DNA of 64,000 nucleotides from UBA4802 sp964509195. Lineage in GTDB: Bacteria; Spirochaetota; UBA4802; UB4802. The notes beneath the pieces are model-generated. The model ran no database searches. It had not been told where the DNA came from and saw nothing but the letters and a program-made list of their open reading frames with translations. How positions within the stretch are numbered: position 1 is the first letter of the stretch; each line of letters begins with the position of its first letter. Of the stretch, positions 36,104 to 44,791 are shown in pieces. The stretch covers positions 124,001-188,000 of the forward strand of contig CAZDWJ010000001.1 of assembly GCA_964509195.1 (NCBI GenBank), read 5' to 3'. The position numbers and the translations under genes were made by a program.

Positions 36104-38188
36104 ATGAAAAAGTGGATCTGCTTAACAGTAACTATCGCCACACTTATTTTTTGTAGCATTCCTCTATACAGTATTGATGCTGTGTATGATATGCGGAACC
36201 TTCCATTTGATGGTACCACCACACATAAAATAAAAGCACACTGGATTTTCTGGTGGGATGAGCTTGTTGATCCTGTTTTAATTGAAAAAGGTACTGCACC
36301 AAAACCAACAGATATAATTATGATGCCTCAGCATTGGACCGAGTATGTGCTAAATGGGAAAAAATTGCCTGCACAGGGATATGCAACGTATGCAATACAA
36401 ATAGCATTACCAGATAATTCTATTTATGGGATGTATCTGGACCACATGGTTACAGCATACCGTCTATTTATAAATGGAGTGGAAGTGGCCAGCAATGGGA
36501 AAGTATCAAAAGATTTGTCAAAAATGGAAAATGAATTCAGGCATCAGGCTATATATTTTTCGCCTAAGAATAAGGTTGCACTGTGTGTAATCCACATCAG
36601 CAATAGGGATTATCGTACTGCAGGTATGTGGCAACCTATTGTCATTGGGAAAGCCAGCGCAATTTTGGCGCACTACAATGCCAAAATCATCCGTGACCTT
36701 TTTTTATTTGGTGCAATTCTCATCATTGGCTTATACAACATTGCTCTTTATTTATTTCGCACAAAAGACAGGGCCCCACTGTGGTTTGGATTATTTTGCC
36801 TCACTGTATGTGCTCGCATCTTAGCAACAGGCAGCACTACTATTGCCAATATGTTTCCCGGATTTCCATGGGAGTTGCAGATAAAAATGGAACTGGGAGT
36901 ATTTTATTTAGGCGGGCTTTTCTTTGGGTTGTTCTTCCATGAGGTGTATCCGCTGGAAATAAAAATGAAACATCTTAGATTCTTCAATGCTGTGTTTATT
37001 GTATTAACACTGTTGGCTATTGTCACACCGGTTTCATTTTTTAACAGGCTGGTACCGCTCATGCAGGTTGCGGTGCTGTCAGGCCTTACCTACGTACTGG
37101 TGTGCCTAATTGTAGCAGCTAAGCGCAAGCGACTGCATATCAATTATTTTTTGGCAGGATTTGTTCTTTTTATGCTTGCTGCTATAAACGATATTCTATA
37201 TGCCCGAAACATCATCCCCACGATGTACGTATTACCTATTGGCTTATTTATTTTCATCTTTACACAGGCAATTGCAATTGCGCGCATTTTTTCTTTTTCG
37301 TTTTTACAGGTTGAACATCTTTCAGCTCATTTAAGTAATCTTAACCAATCATTGGAACGGTTTGTACCCAATGAATTTCTTGCCTTTTTGCAAAAGCAAA
37401 GCATATTAGATGTACAGTTAGGTGATCAGACGCTTAAAGATATTACAATACTTTTTGCTGATATCCGCTCATTCACTACACTATCAGAAAAAATGACTCC
37501 TGAAGAAACATTTAAATTTTTAAATTCCTATCTCAACCGCATAGGACCTATTATACGCAGTTACAACGGTTTCATTGATAAATACATAGGCGATGGCATC
37601 ATGGCTCTTTTCCCGCAATCGCCAAAAGATGCTCTTGATGCAGCCATTGCTATGGTGTGGCGAATCAAAGAATATAACCAGGAACGAATTTTATGGGGCC
37701 TTGAGCCAATCAGTATTGGTATTGGCATTCACACTGGCAGTGCAATACTTGGCATAATAGGAGAAACCATGCGTATAGAGAGCACTGTTATCTCAGATAC
37801 AGTAAATCTTTCCAGCCGAATAGAAAATTTAACCAAGCATTTTAATACCACTATACTGGTCTCAGGCGATGTGTATGAGCACATTAAGGATATGCCAGGT
37901 TATCACTTCCGCTATATAAGTAAGGTGATAGTGAAAGGGAAATCACAACCAACAACAATTTATGAAGTGCTATCAATTTATCCAGAGGAATCGCTGCCTT
38001 TATTTGCATCCACCAACAAACAATTTAAAGCAGCTCTATCTCTGTACAACAAAAAGCGCTATGATGAAGCAACAGCGTTGTTTAAAGAAATACTCACTAT
38101 AAATCCCTACGATATGATTGCCAAAAACTTTATTGAAGATTTAACGCAATTGAACAAAAAAAATGTTTCCCCATCTTCTGAAGGATAA
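36104..38188 (+). CDS. Adenylate/guanylate cyclase with 7TMR-DISM sensor
   Basis: A 694-aa receptor cyclase. Order: signal peptide (1-24), periplasmic 7TMR-DISM extracellular domain (25-185), seven membrane helices (about 195-400), a short coiled linker, class III nucleotide cyclase domain (about 445-625) and a C-terminal TPR-like pair (LFASTNKQFKAALSLYNKKRYDEATALFKEIL). Catalytic segments are FADIRSFTTLSEKMTP with the metal-binding Asp, DKYIGDGIMALF with the second, and VISDTVNLSSRIE. The extracellular domain likely binds a carbohydrate-like ligand. This architecture is common in leptospires and other spirochaetes. Whether it makes cAMP or cGMP is not decided here. Confidence 0.9.
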   Translation: MKKWICLTVTIATLIFCSIPLYSIDAVYDMRNLPFDGTTTHKIKAHWIFWWDELVDPVLIEKGTAPKPTDIIMMPQHWTEYVLNGKKLPAQGYATYAIQIALPDNSIYGMYLDHMVTAYRLFINGVEVASNGKVSKDLSKMENEFRHQAIYFSPKNKVALCVIHISNRDYRTAGMWQPIVIGKASAILAHYNAKIIRDLFLFGAILIIGLYNIALYLFRTKDRAPLWFGLFCLTVCARILATGSTTIANMFPGFPWELQIKMELGVFYLGGLFFGLFFHEVYPLEIKMKHLRFFNAVFIVLTLLAIVTPVSFFNRLVPLMQVAVLSGLTYVLVCLIVAAKRKRLHINYFLAGFVLFMLAAINDILYARNIIPTMYVLPIGLFIFIFTQAIAIARIFSFSFLQVEHLSAHLSNLNQSLERFVPNEFLAFLQKQSILDVQLGDQTLKDITILFADIRSFTTLSEKMTPEETFKFLNSYLNRIGPIIRSYNGFIDKYIGDGIMALFPQSPKDALDAAIAMVWRIKEYNQERILWGLEPISIGIGIHTGSAILGIIGETMRIESTVISDTVNLSSRIENLTKHFNTTILVSGDVYEHIKDMPGYHFRYISKVIVKGKSQPTTIYEVLSIYPEESLPLFASTNKQFKAALSLYNKKRYDEATALFKEILTINPYDMIAKNFIEDLTQLNKKNVSPSSEG

Positions 38189-38275
38189 AATCTCTAATAA
38201 GTTTTATGTGTCAATAAAGTTCATTTTTATTTGATATAAAGTAGGCCACGGATGAAGAAAAAAATCCTTTCTTTA

Positions 38276-38307
38276 ACAAAAAAACAGGCAGGGATTACCC
38301 TGCCTGT
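38276..38307 (-). terminator. Rho-independent terminator of the 38.3-38.9 kb barrel gene
   Basis: On the minus strand, stem ACAGGCAGGG / CCCTGCCTGT with a 4-base loop followed by a T run, 34 bp downstream of the barrel gene's stop. Confidence 0.92.
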
Positions 38308-38341
38308 ATATTATCCATTATTATGGTGAATACCATTCAAC

Positions 38342-38938
38342 TTATATGCCGGTAGCACGTGTACGGGTGCCAAATCCAACATAAAAAGCCATGTTATAGT
38401 TAGTATCAATATCAACCCCCTCTGCAAACTGGTTCTTTGTAAGGTTCCAGCCAAAGCGTGCCTGAAGGTCTAAATAAATGCCTTCGGCAATTGGGGCCAT
38501 ATACCCGGCAACACCATTTACCCACAGGTCAAGCTCACTCTCGGGTTCACCAGATGTTGTATCCGGCTCATACACACCCATTAAATACCGTGCGGAAAGC
38601 CCGGGGCCAATATAGAATCCACCTGGAGCAAGGAATTTTAAGGTTACCATGGGGCTCAAGAAACCATAATCGTATGCTTTATCTTTTGTGTCTGATACAT
38701 AAGCATATTCAAGCGCAAATCCTAATAGCATACCACCTAAGTTAAGGTTGTACTCACCTTCTATTGCAACACCATTCAATTTAAAATCAGGAGCATTTGG
38801 TAGATCAAATTTTAAAGTATTCCACTGATAGCCCAGACGCAAAAACGCCACGTCATCGGTCATCTCCTGTGCCTGCAGTCCTGTAGTTATAAACGCAACA
38901 GCAGCCACCAAGACACATAACGCTAATTTTTTAAACAT
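38342..38938 (-). CDS. Exported beta-barrel-like protein
   Basis: A 198-aa protein with signal peptide (MFKKLALCVLVAAVAFITTGLQAQ, cleavage after Ala23) and a mature barrel-like part with regular alternation (FLRLGYQWNTLKF, AGYMAPIAEGIYLDLQARFGWNL, YNMAFYVGFG). Glycine-aromatic strands and size (about 175 residues mature) fit an eight-strand outer-membrane barrel of the OmpA/OmpX-like kind. Strong AAGGAGG site and a good terminator mark it as a single-gene unit. Ligand unknown. Confidence 0.78.
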   Translation of the reverse strand: MFKKLALCVLVAAVAFITTGLQAQEMTDDVAFLRLGYQWNTLKFDLPNAPDFKLNGVAIEGEYNLNLGGMLLGFALEYAYVSDTKDKAYDYGFLSPMVTLKFLAPGGFYIGPGLSARYLMGVYEPDTTSGEPESELDLWVNGVAGYMAPIAEGIYLDLQARFGWNLTKNQFAEGVDIDTNYNMAFYVGFGTRTRATGI

Positions 38939-39136
38939 TGTAAAACCTCCTTACATTTGTAATTTTTTATTATTTTGCTTTTTAAAAAACAAAATAGAAA
39001 GACATTTAATTATTACTAAGATATATACGTATATTGAATAAAAAAATCAAGCTTTATTTCACTATTTATTCCTGAACACTAATCCACGAACAAAAATATG
39101 GAATAGTGTAGGAACTGCCTTAAAAAGTTATTCTTC

Positions 39137-39307
39137 TCATCCTAACTTTATCCTTATAAGTTTACACAAGCTGTCCTTTATTTCAGAATGCCGTGGAACC
39201 GGAGCCTTCCTCCCTTTAATGAGATTTACCTACATATCATGATTGGCACCATGCCTTTTTTAATAACACCCTTTAATCAACTCCTGAATAAATTCTTTTC
39301 TTTTCAA
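39137..39307 (-). pseudogene. hicA: Decayed hicA toxin gene
   Basis: In one reading frame the minus strand gives LKRKEFIQELIKGCY, stop, KRHGANHDM, stop, then VNLIKGRKAPVPRHSEI. This is the HicA mRNA-interferase fold with its catalytic His (RHGANHD) and the KAPVPRHSEI hallmark. Two in-frame stops (TAA at codon 16, TAG at codon 26) prevent a full product. It begins at a TTG that overlaps the stop of the decayed hicB just upstream, the reverse-order hicBA arrangement. The frame is otherwise intact, which points to recent inactivation. Confidence 0.88.
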
Positions 39308-39504
39308 ACTTCAACCTCAATTTTCTTCCTCTGTGTTTTTATACATAAAGGTTCAACTTCTTCCATCATTAGTTTATAGGCTTCACGTATATTTGTTATT
39401 AATTCCTCGAGTGTTTGCCCTGGCTGAATACACCCTAGATCTCACGCAATCTCTCCATACCAGTCTTCATCTATCCAGTACTCAAGTGTAAATTTTCAGC
39501 TCAT
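39304..39504 (-). pseudogene. hicB: Decayed hicB antitoxin gene
   Basis: From ATG at 39504 the minus strand encodes a HicB-like protein: KFTLEYWIDEDWYGEIA, stop, then DLGCIQPGQTLEELITNIR and EAYKLMMEE. This matches the HicB partial RNase-H fold (YWIDEDW, GCxxQGxTLEEL, NIREAY). In-frame TGA at codons 3 and 21 and an apparent lost residue before GCI abolish it. It overlaps hicA by 4 bases. Short HicB without a DNA-binding C-terminus. Confidence 0.88.
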
Positions 39505-39602
39505 AACAGTATTATCCTTTTACTACATTAAACCGTAAAGAAATAGTGATGAGATAAATATATAATTAATTTTATTAAATGTAAAGTTAAAAAAAGGCAC
39601 AA

Positions 39603-39893
39603 TTATGCTATAGCATCAAAAAATGTGCCGGGGGCTACTACTGGTATGCTTTTATGTATATGGGCTTTGCTTGTATAAAGAGGCTCTGGATTTTCCTTTA
39701 CCTGCGATAGCAGCCGTGCATGCTCATCGGGAGTGGGCTTTATGTATTGGATATTATTCTCTAACCTGCGCGCAACACCCTTTACCGGTGTAATAGGCAA
39801 ATCATCATATACCGGCCACACCATTACTGTGCGTGAAGGCTTTGCCGGTGTGTGCGGTAATGATATAATTGATAAACCCTCAGAGATTCTCAT
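39603..39893 (-). CDS. Hypothetical 96-aa protein
   Basis: An open frame of 96 codons, MRISEGLSIISLPHTPAKPSR at the start and YTSKAHIHKSIPVVAPGTFFDAIA at the end. Proline- and charge-rich, no signal peptide or helix of note. There is no clear ribosome site. Composition looks protein-like, with better codon usage than the surrounding noise, but the family is unknown. It lies between the decayed hicBA and an intact toxin-antitoxin pair. Confidence 0.45.
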   Translation of the reverse strand: MRISEGLSIISLPHTPAKPSRTVMVWPVYDDLPITPVKGVARRLENNIQYIKPTPDEHARLLSQVKENPEPLYTSKAHIHKSIPVVAPGTFFDAIA

Positions 39894-40013
39894 ATAACTA
39901 TTTTCGGCATAAATTATGGAAATATTTAGTTAATACAGCATGTTGCCATTAAGTTATTTATGAAAATGTGCCCAATTCCTAATTTGATTGCACAATTAAC
40001 AAGAAGGAAAAAA

Positions 40014-40047
40014 TCCCCTCTCCTTGGTTAAGGAGATTGGCTGGGGT
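40014..40047. repeat. Small palindromic repeat unit
   Basis: CCCC-TCTCCTT-GGTT-AAGGAGA-TTGGCT-GGGG: a 7-bp perfect stem with outer C and G tracts. It looks like a degenerate copy of the CTCCTT...AAGGAG dispersed hairpin seen in many bacterial spacers. No clear gene to terminate on the plus strand. Confidence 0.5.
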
Positions 40048-40094
40048 TGATATTAAGAATACATCCTAATTTTTAGCAAAGAAAAAAACAAATT

Positions 40095-40367
40095 TCAATA
40101 ACTCTCTTTTCTATGAGAAATATTAATAACAAAAACTATAATTTTATTAGTATCTATGGTATTAAATAACCTGTATTCCCCTATTCTATATCTATATATA
40201 TCAGCAAATTCACCTTTAAGCTTCTTAATGTTAGGGCCATAAAATGGGTTGGCTTTCAGTTGTGGGTAGACAACATCTTTTATTTTCTGGTATATACGTT
40301 TAAATTCAGATTTTTGTATTTTCTTCACAAATAATTCAGTTTCTGCAATTATAAAACTATTCAACAA
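40095..40367 (-). CDS. RelE/ParE-superfamily toxin
   Basis: A 90-aa toxin of the RelE/StbE type: FVKKIQKSEFKRIYQKIKDVVY, then NPFYGPNIKKLKGEFADIYRYRIGEYRLFN, and a C-terminal strand IIVFVINISHRKESY. It carries the usual LKG...YRYRIGEYR core of ribosome-dependent RelE-like mRNA cleavers. Length is normal and there are no internal stops. It overlaps the antitoxin gene by 11 bp, in antitoxin-first order, as expected for a type II module. Confidence 0.88.
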   Translation of the reverse strand: MLNSFIIAETELFVKKIQKSEFKRIYQKIKDVVYPQLKANPFYGPNIKKLKGEFADIYRYRIGEYRLFNTIDTNKIIVFVINISHRKESY

Positions 40368-40599
40368 ATCTATATTTGCCCTCCTTAATTTCTTTTAAAC
40401 ATTTCCGCAAATCCTTAACTAAAACCGGGTCATTTACTATTTCTTTCATTTCCTGGTCAGACACTGTTATTTCATTTGTGATATATGATAATGTTGCATA
40501 CTCAATAAAATTTGACAACGGCCTTCTTTCACCATCTGCTACTTTCTTTATTATCTCATATACATTATCATCAACTCGTAATGTAATTGTTTTTGGCAT
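40357..40599 (-). CDS. Ribbon-helix-helix antitoxin
   Basis: An 80-aa protein starting PKTITLRVDDNVYEIIKKVADGERRPLSNFIEYATLSYI, the beta strand and two helices of a CopG/Arc-type RHH DNA-binding domain. The C-terminal part (EITVSDQEMKEIVNDP onward) would wrap the toxin. First gene of the pair, overlapping the RelE-like toxin by 11 bp. Such modules are autoregulated by the complex binding the promoter just upstream (about 40600-40660). Confidence 0.87.
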   Translation of the reverse strand: MPKTITLRVDDNVYEIIKKVADGERRPLSNFIEYATLSYITNEITVSDQEMKEIVNDPVLVKDLRKCLKEIKEGKYRFVE

Positions 40600-40662
40600 A
40601 TTTTCCCCTAGTTATTCAATTTTATTATAATATATTCATTTTTATTCATTTAGTTAAGTAAT

Positions 40663-42462
40663 TTATTTTATCACACCATAATCCCTTCCCGCATTCCACC
40701 ATATATACCCGTTCACACCTGTATCAGTGCAGGCCTGTATCTGTTTTTGTATGTACGCATATCCCCATCCGGGTGAAAGCATATTGAATGCCTGTAAATA
40801 CGGCCGCACGTTAGAATGTGACTTGATTAAGGCGCGGCGCATACTTTCAGCAACTATTGCATAGTAACTCTGTGCATCAATCTTCCCATCAAAAAATTTC
40901 CTGCCATAGTGCGAAGGATACACCATAGGGCAAAGCACATCAACAATTGAGGTCATCGCTTCAATATCCTGCCCCAGCCACTGCCCAAATTCATACCACA
41001 CTGTAAAGCCATATACATCCACACTTATAGGAATAGTAAGCTCCTTTTTCGCGCTTCGCAAAAATGATGCGATTGCTTCATATTTATAAATTCCATTATC
41101 AGGTTTAAAACTAAACATACACCGGTGCACATTACCATCAGTGGGAAACCGAATGTAGTCAAACTGGATTTCATCAAAGCCAGCCTGTTGCGCCTGTTTT
41201 GCAATTGAAATATTGTACTGGTGCACAAACTCTGAATAGGGGTCAACCCAGTACTCCTTTGGATTGCCACGCCACGCCCCCTTTGTTGCGCTGTCCTTGA
41301 TTGCATATTTATTGTTAAATGCTTTGAACAATCGTTCGTCTTTGAACACCACCATGCGGGCAATTGCCTTGATATTGTGTGTGTGCAGATAGTTACATAG
41401 TTCTTTTGGTGGCAGACCTTTGCGCACTGCACCAATTGATAAAGCCACATCATCATCCACATACACATAGCCATAGTCATCCTTACTATCAAACACCAGC
41501 GCATTGTGTCCTGTCTTTTGCGCAAATGCCACAAGCTCCTTTACAGCCTTCCAGGATGATGGTGCTCCCGCATACAAACCGCGTACTGCATCTTTGTTCT
41601 GCTTAAGTGATGTTGCAAACACATATTGTTTACCATCTGTAAATAGTGCACACTGGGCCTGTATAGGCGATAGCTCATAATAATATTCCTTTTGCCCATT
41701 AACTAAAACCACAGCATTGTTATCCACCAGCACCACTGCGCTATCAATATTTCCACCACACCATTGCGCCAGTTGCCCGCCATACCGTTTTTTCCATCCC
41801 ACATTGCTGTAGCTATACACTTCGTGTGTGTAAGTGGTGATGCAAAACTCTGGTGTTATGCGGTTCACCTCTTCTATGAATGAAATGCTGTCAGAATAGT
41901 GTTTGCGTGGAAGGCCATTGCTAAAATTAACAAAGCGATTGCCTGAGTACCGATACACCCCATTCCATGAAGTGCCAACAAGAAGTGTACTACCGTTAGC
42001 ATACAGTGCCGAGATACAGGCATTAGCAGGGATGCTAGTTAACGCTACGTTTTGCCAGCGTGCACCCCCATCCTGTGAGTGGTACAGCGAATATTTGGTG
42101 GCAACATAGAGTATAGCAGAGTTGGAACTGTCAACACAAAAGGCTGATATGCTGCGGTAATAGGGAAGCAAACCACTTAATGAACGCGCGCGGGCGTCAG
42201 GTGGGGTAATGTTGTGCCAGGAGCTATTGTCATTACTTCTTTTAAATATTCCGTGTTTTTGCGTGATAATATAAAAAACCGTTCCGTGAACCTGAATGTC
42301 TTTTATGGTTACATCTTTTGACAATCCCTGATTGTATGGTTTACCCTTATAATACAGTGTACCATCGTATGCCTGATACAAAAGAGGCTGCCAGGCATAT
42401 GATAGTGAGGTGAAAAAAATGAAGACACTAAGCGCTAAACTTTTCATGAAACATCTGTTCAT
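40663..42462 (-). CDS. Exported glycosyl-hydrolase-like protein (DUF4015) with propeller-like N-terminal part
   Basis: A 599-aa protein with signal peptide (start at the first or sixth Met; ALSVFIFFTSLSYAW). Residues about 25-290 form a beta-propeller-like region with Asp-box style repeats (SQDGGARWQNV and DNSSWHNI). From about residue 290 to the end it is a TIM-barrel glycosidase-like domain: NALVFDSKDDYGYV, GLPPKELCNYLHTHNIKAIARMVVF, GFDEIQFDYIRFPTDG with catalytic Asp/Glu candidates, and PMVYPSHY. DUF4015 enzymes are predicted to act on polysaccharides. It starts inside the helicase gene's end (35-bp overlap). Confidence 0.85.
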   Translation of the reverse strand: MNRCFMKSLALSVFIFFTSLSYAWQPLLYQAYDGTLYYKGKPYNQGLSKDVTIKDIQVHGTVFYIITQKHGIFKRSNDNSSWHNITPPDARARSLSGLLPYYRSISAFCVDSSNSAILYVATKYSLYHSQDGGARWQNVALTSIPANACISALYANGSTLLVGTSWNGVYRYSGNRFVNFSNGLPRKHYSDSISFIEEVNRITPEFCITTYTHEVYSYSNVGWKKRYGGQLAQWCGGNIDSAVVLVDNNAVVLVNGQKEYYYELSPIQAQCALFTDGKQYVFATSLKQNKDAVRGLYAGAPSSWKAVKELVAFAQKTGHNALVFDSKDDYGYVYVDDDVALSIGAVRKGLPPKELCNYLHTHNIKAIARMVVFKDERLFKAFNNKYAIKDSATKGAWRGNPKEYWVDPYSEFVHQYNISIAKQAQQAGFDEIQFDYIRFPTDGNVHRCMFSFKPDNGIYKYEAIASFLRSAKKELTIPISVDVYGFTVWYEFGQWLGQDIEAMTSIVDVLCPMVYPSHYGRKFFDGKIDAQSYYAIVAESMRRALIKSHSNVRPYLQAFNMLSPGWGYAYIQKQIQACTDTGVNGYIWWNAGRDYGVIK

Positions 42463-44110
42463 TCATTATGATGTAGGTGTAGCCTTGCTCCGTTAAGAAA
42501 AGCTGGCGGTTGTGCGCAAAATTTTCTTCAACAGTGTGAGCAGTGATAAGCGAATAAAAATATGCAGTATTATCCCCTGGCTTTGGACGAAGTATGCGTC
42601 CCAAACGCTGGGCTTCCTCCTGCCGGGAGCCAAATGTCCCTGATACCTGAATTGCCACATTGGCATCGGGGAGATCAATAGAAAAGTTTGCAACCTTTGA
42701 CACAATAAGCCTGGTGATACTGCCCTCTTTAAATTGCCGGTACAACTCCTCACGCTCCTTAACAGGTGTACTCCCGGTAATTATGGGATAGCCAAACTTC
42801 TGTTGAATTTTTTGTAGCTGGTCAATATATTGACCAATAATGAGAACGCGGTCATTGTGGTGTGCGTCAAGAAGCTTTTCCACATAGTGCATCTTTTTTT
42901 CATTTTCCGATGCAATCCTGAACTTTTGCCTATCACCAGCAATAGTATACTGATAGCGCAGGTGTTCGGGCAATTCAATGCGCACCTCCGTACAGATGGC
43001 TTTTGCAATCCAGTTGCATTCTTCCAGCATCTTCCAGGGCATATCAAATTTTTTAGGACCAATGAGGCTGAATACATCTGTTTCCAGGCCATCCTCACGT
43101 ACCAGTGTAGCGGTAAGCCCCAAACGCCGTTTTGACTGAATCTCAGCAGTCATCCTGAAAACAGGCGCTGGTAAAAGATGCACCTCATCGTAAATTATCA
43201 GGCCCCAGTTATTCTGAGTAAACAACCCAAAGTGCTTGAACTCATCCTCTTTTTTGCGCCTGTAGGTTAAAATATTATAGGTGGCGATAGTTACTGGTTT
43301 AATGTCCTTGTTGTCACCAGAATACTCAGCAATCATGTCTTTGGTAAGCGTTGTTTTATCTAAAAGCTCATCAATCCACTGGCGCAGCGCAACGGTGTTG
43401 GTAACACATATGAGCGTTTTTGTCTGAAATAAATGCATAATCCCGATACCTACGATGGTTTTTCCCGCACCGCATGGAAGCACCACCACACCACTACCAC
43501 CTTCCACACTGCCTGAGCGGTAGAAGCTTTTTATTGCATCGTTCTGATAATCGCGTATCACAAATTGTATCCCGCTCAACGTCACACAACGTAACTCAAA
43601 CGGGCACGGATCGCCATCAACGTAGCCTGCTTTATCTTGAACAGGAAAACCAATCTTTATAAGTGCCTGTTTTATGTGCCCACGACTATTGGGCTTCACA
43701 ATGATTTCGTACTCTGAAATCTGCCCTTCAATAAATTTCTGAATCTGTTTATGAGTAACTATCTCGCGTATGATATGAACATCATCAGATTGCAGAATGA
43801 GAGCATCGCCGCGTTTAATCAAAGTAAGCAGCCCATAGCGGTCCATCTGCTCTTTAATAGTAGTAATGACTATGGAAGGAACAGCATACCGTGAATAGCG
43901 CTCAATACGTGTAAGAATTTCTTTTGCCGTAAGCCCTGCGGAAGCAGCATTCCATAGCGATAACGGCGTTATTCGGTACGTATGAATATGCTCAGGACTT
44001 TTTTCAAGTTCAGCAAATGGCAGGATGGCATCCCGCACCTCTTCAGATAAGGGATTGTCTACCTCTAAAAGCAGAGTATTATCACTCTGGACGATTAACG
44101 GTTTTGTCAT
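42428..44110 (-). CDS. XPB/Rad25-type DNA helicase
   Basis: A 560-aa superfamily 2 helicase of the bacterial XPB kind, as found in spirochaetes and some actinobacteria. N-terminal XPB domain (about 1-185) is followed by Walker A LPCGAGKTIVGIG, DEVH box IIYDEVHLLPAP, the XPB-specific RED motif in TATLVREDGLETD, and C-terminal motif VI region GTFGSRQEEAQRLGRILRP. It likely unwinds DNA in repair. It starts 4 bp downstream of the SRPBCC gene, in a minus-strand unit with the DUF4015 gene. Confidence 0.93.
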   Translation of the reverse strand: MTKPLIVQSDNTLLLEVDNPLSEEVRDAILPFAELEKSPEHIHTYRITPLSLWNAASAGLTAKEILTRIERYSRYAVPSIVITTIKEQMDRYGLLTLIKRGDALILQSDDVHIIREIVTHKQIQKFIEGQISEYEIIVKPNSRGHIKQALIKIGFPVQDKAGYVDGDPCPFELRCVTLSGIQFVIRDYQNDAIKSFYRSGSVEGGSGVVVLPCGAGKTIVGIGIMHLFQTKTLICVTNTVALRQWIDELLDKTTLTKDMIAEYSGDNKDIKPVTIATYNILTYRRKKEDEFKHFGLFTQNNWGLIIYDEVHLLPAPVFRMTAEIQSKRRLGLTATLVREDGLETDVFSLIGPKKFDMPWKMLEECNWIAKAICTEVRIELPEHLRYQYTIAGDRQKFRIASENEKKMHYVEKLLDAHHNDRVLIIGQYIDQLQKIQQKFGYPIITGSTPVKEREELYRQFKEGSITRLIVSKVANFSIDLPDANVAIQVSGTFGSRQEEAQRLGRILRPKPGDNTAYFYSLITAHTVEENFAHNRQLFLTEQGYTYIIMNEQMFHEKFSA

Positions 44111-44113
44111 TGT

Positions 44114-44545
44114 TTACAATTGCGTTTGTAATATTTTACCAAGCAGTGTTAGTTCTTTTTTGATCCTGCGTTTTATTATAGCTCGAACAAGTGGTGCAAC
44201 AATAAAATATCTGAAAGGAAGCCTCATACTGCATTCAATAGCAACTGTGGTTACCTCATCATTCCCTGTTATAGTATATCTGTACTCATAGCGTTTCAGG
44301 GCGCCTTTGAGCAACTTAAGTTCACAATATTTATTTGGCACAGTGGTATATTTCAGCCGTAACGGGAAATGCTTCAGAATAAAACGCACATCCACATCAA
44401 TAAGCTGCAACCCCTCCTCATCACGTGCTATGCGATAGCTTTTGATATCAGTCTTTATCCGTGCCAGCTTATTAATATGATTTATGGCAGAAAAGACCTC
44501 TCCTGGCTTCTTTGGATATGAGTGTGATACTATTACTTTTACCAT
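44114..44545 (-). CDS. SRPBCC / START-like protein
   Basis: A 143-aa protein of the SRPBCC (polyketide cyclase / COQ10-like) superfamily: a helix-grip fold with MVKVIVSHSYPKKPGEVFSAINHIN at the start, DVDVRFILKHFPLRLKYTTV in the middle, and a long C-terminal helix (APLVRAIIKRRIKKELTLLGKIL). Family members bind hydrophobic ligands. Start: ATG at 44545 has GTGGA upstream; GTG at 44557 is an alternative. Ends 4 bp before the XPB helicase start. Confidence 0.72.
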   Translation of the reverse strand: MVKVIVSHSYPKKPGEVFSAINHINKLARIKTDIKSYRIARDEEGLQLIDVDVRFILKHFPLRLKYTTVPNKYCELKLLKGALKRYEYRYTITGNDEVTTVAIECSMRLPFRYFIVAPLVRAIIKRRIKKELTLLGKILQTQL

Positions 44546-44727
44546 CACGGATTCCACTACCCATAAAATGCAAAGGGTATTGTGGATAGTGTTAAAATAT
44601 TTGTCAAATATTTAATTATTTCACCATACCCTCTTTAAAAAACTTTACACTCCACAGAAAACTCATTGAAGTTTGCGTAAGCTCTCTACGTATTGTTGCG
44701 CTACCCAGCTATTTTTTTATTTTTCCA

Positions 44728-44764
44728 ATTGAGGGTCACTGAGGCTTTTGGAGTGACCCTCAAT
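44728..44764. terminator. Hairpin between MFS and SRPBCC genes
   Basis: A perfect 13-bp inverted repeat ATTGAGGGTCACT / AGTGACCCTCAAT with an 11-base loop, 28 bp after the sugar symporter's stop on the minus strand. There is no T run on the minus strand behind it, so it may be a factor-dependent or attenuating hairpin, or a repeat unit, instead of a classic terminator. Confidence 0.55.
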
Positions 44765-44791
44765 AGTAGATTGTATACCTTAAGTGCTGTT

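Noticed and set aside
39188..39379. 63-codon plus-strand frame over the hic region
   Set aside because: It is the antisense of the decayed hicBA genes, which explain the sequence better.
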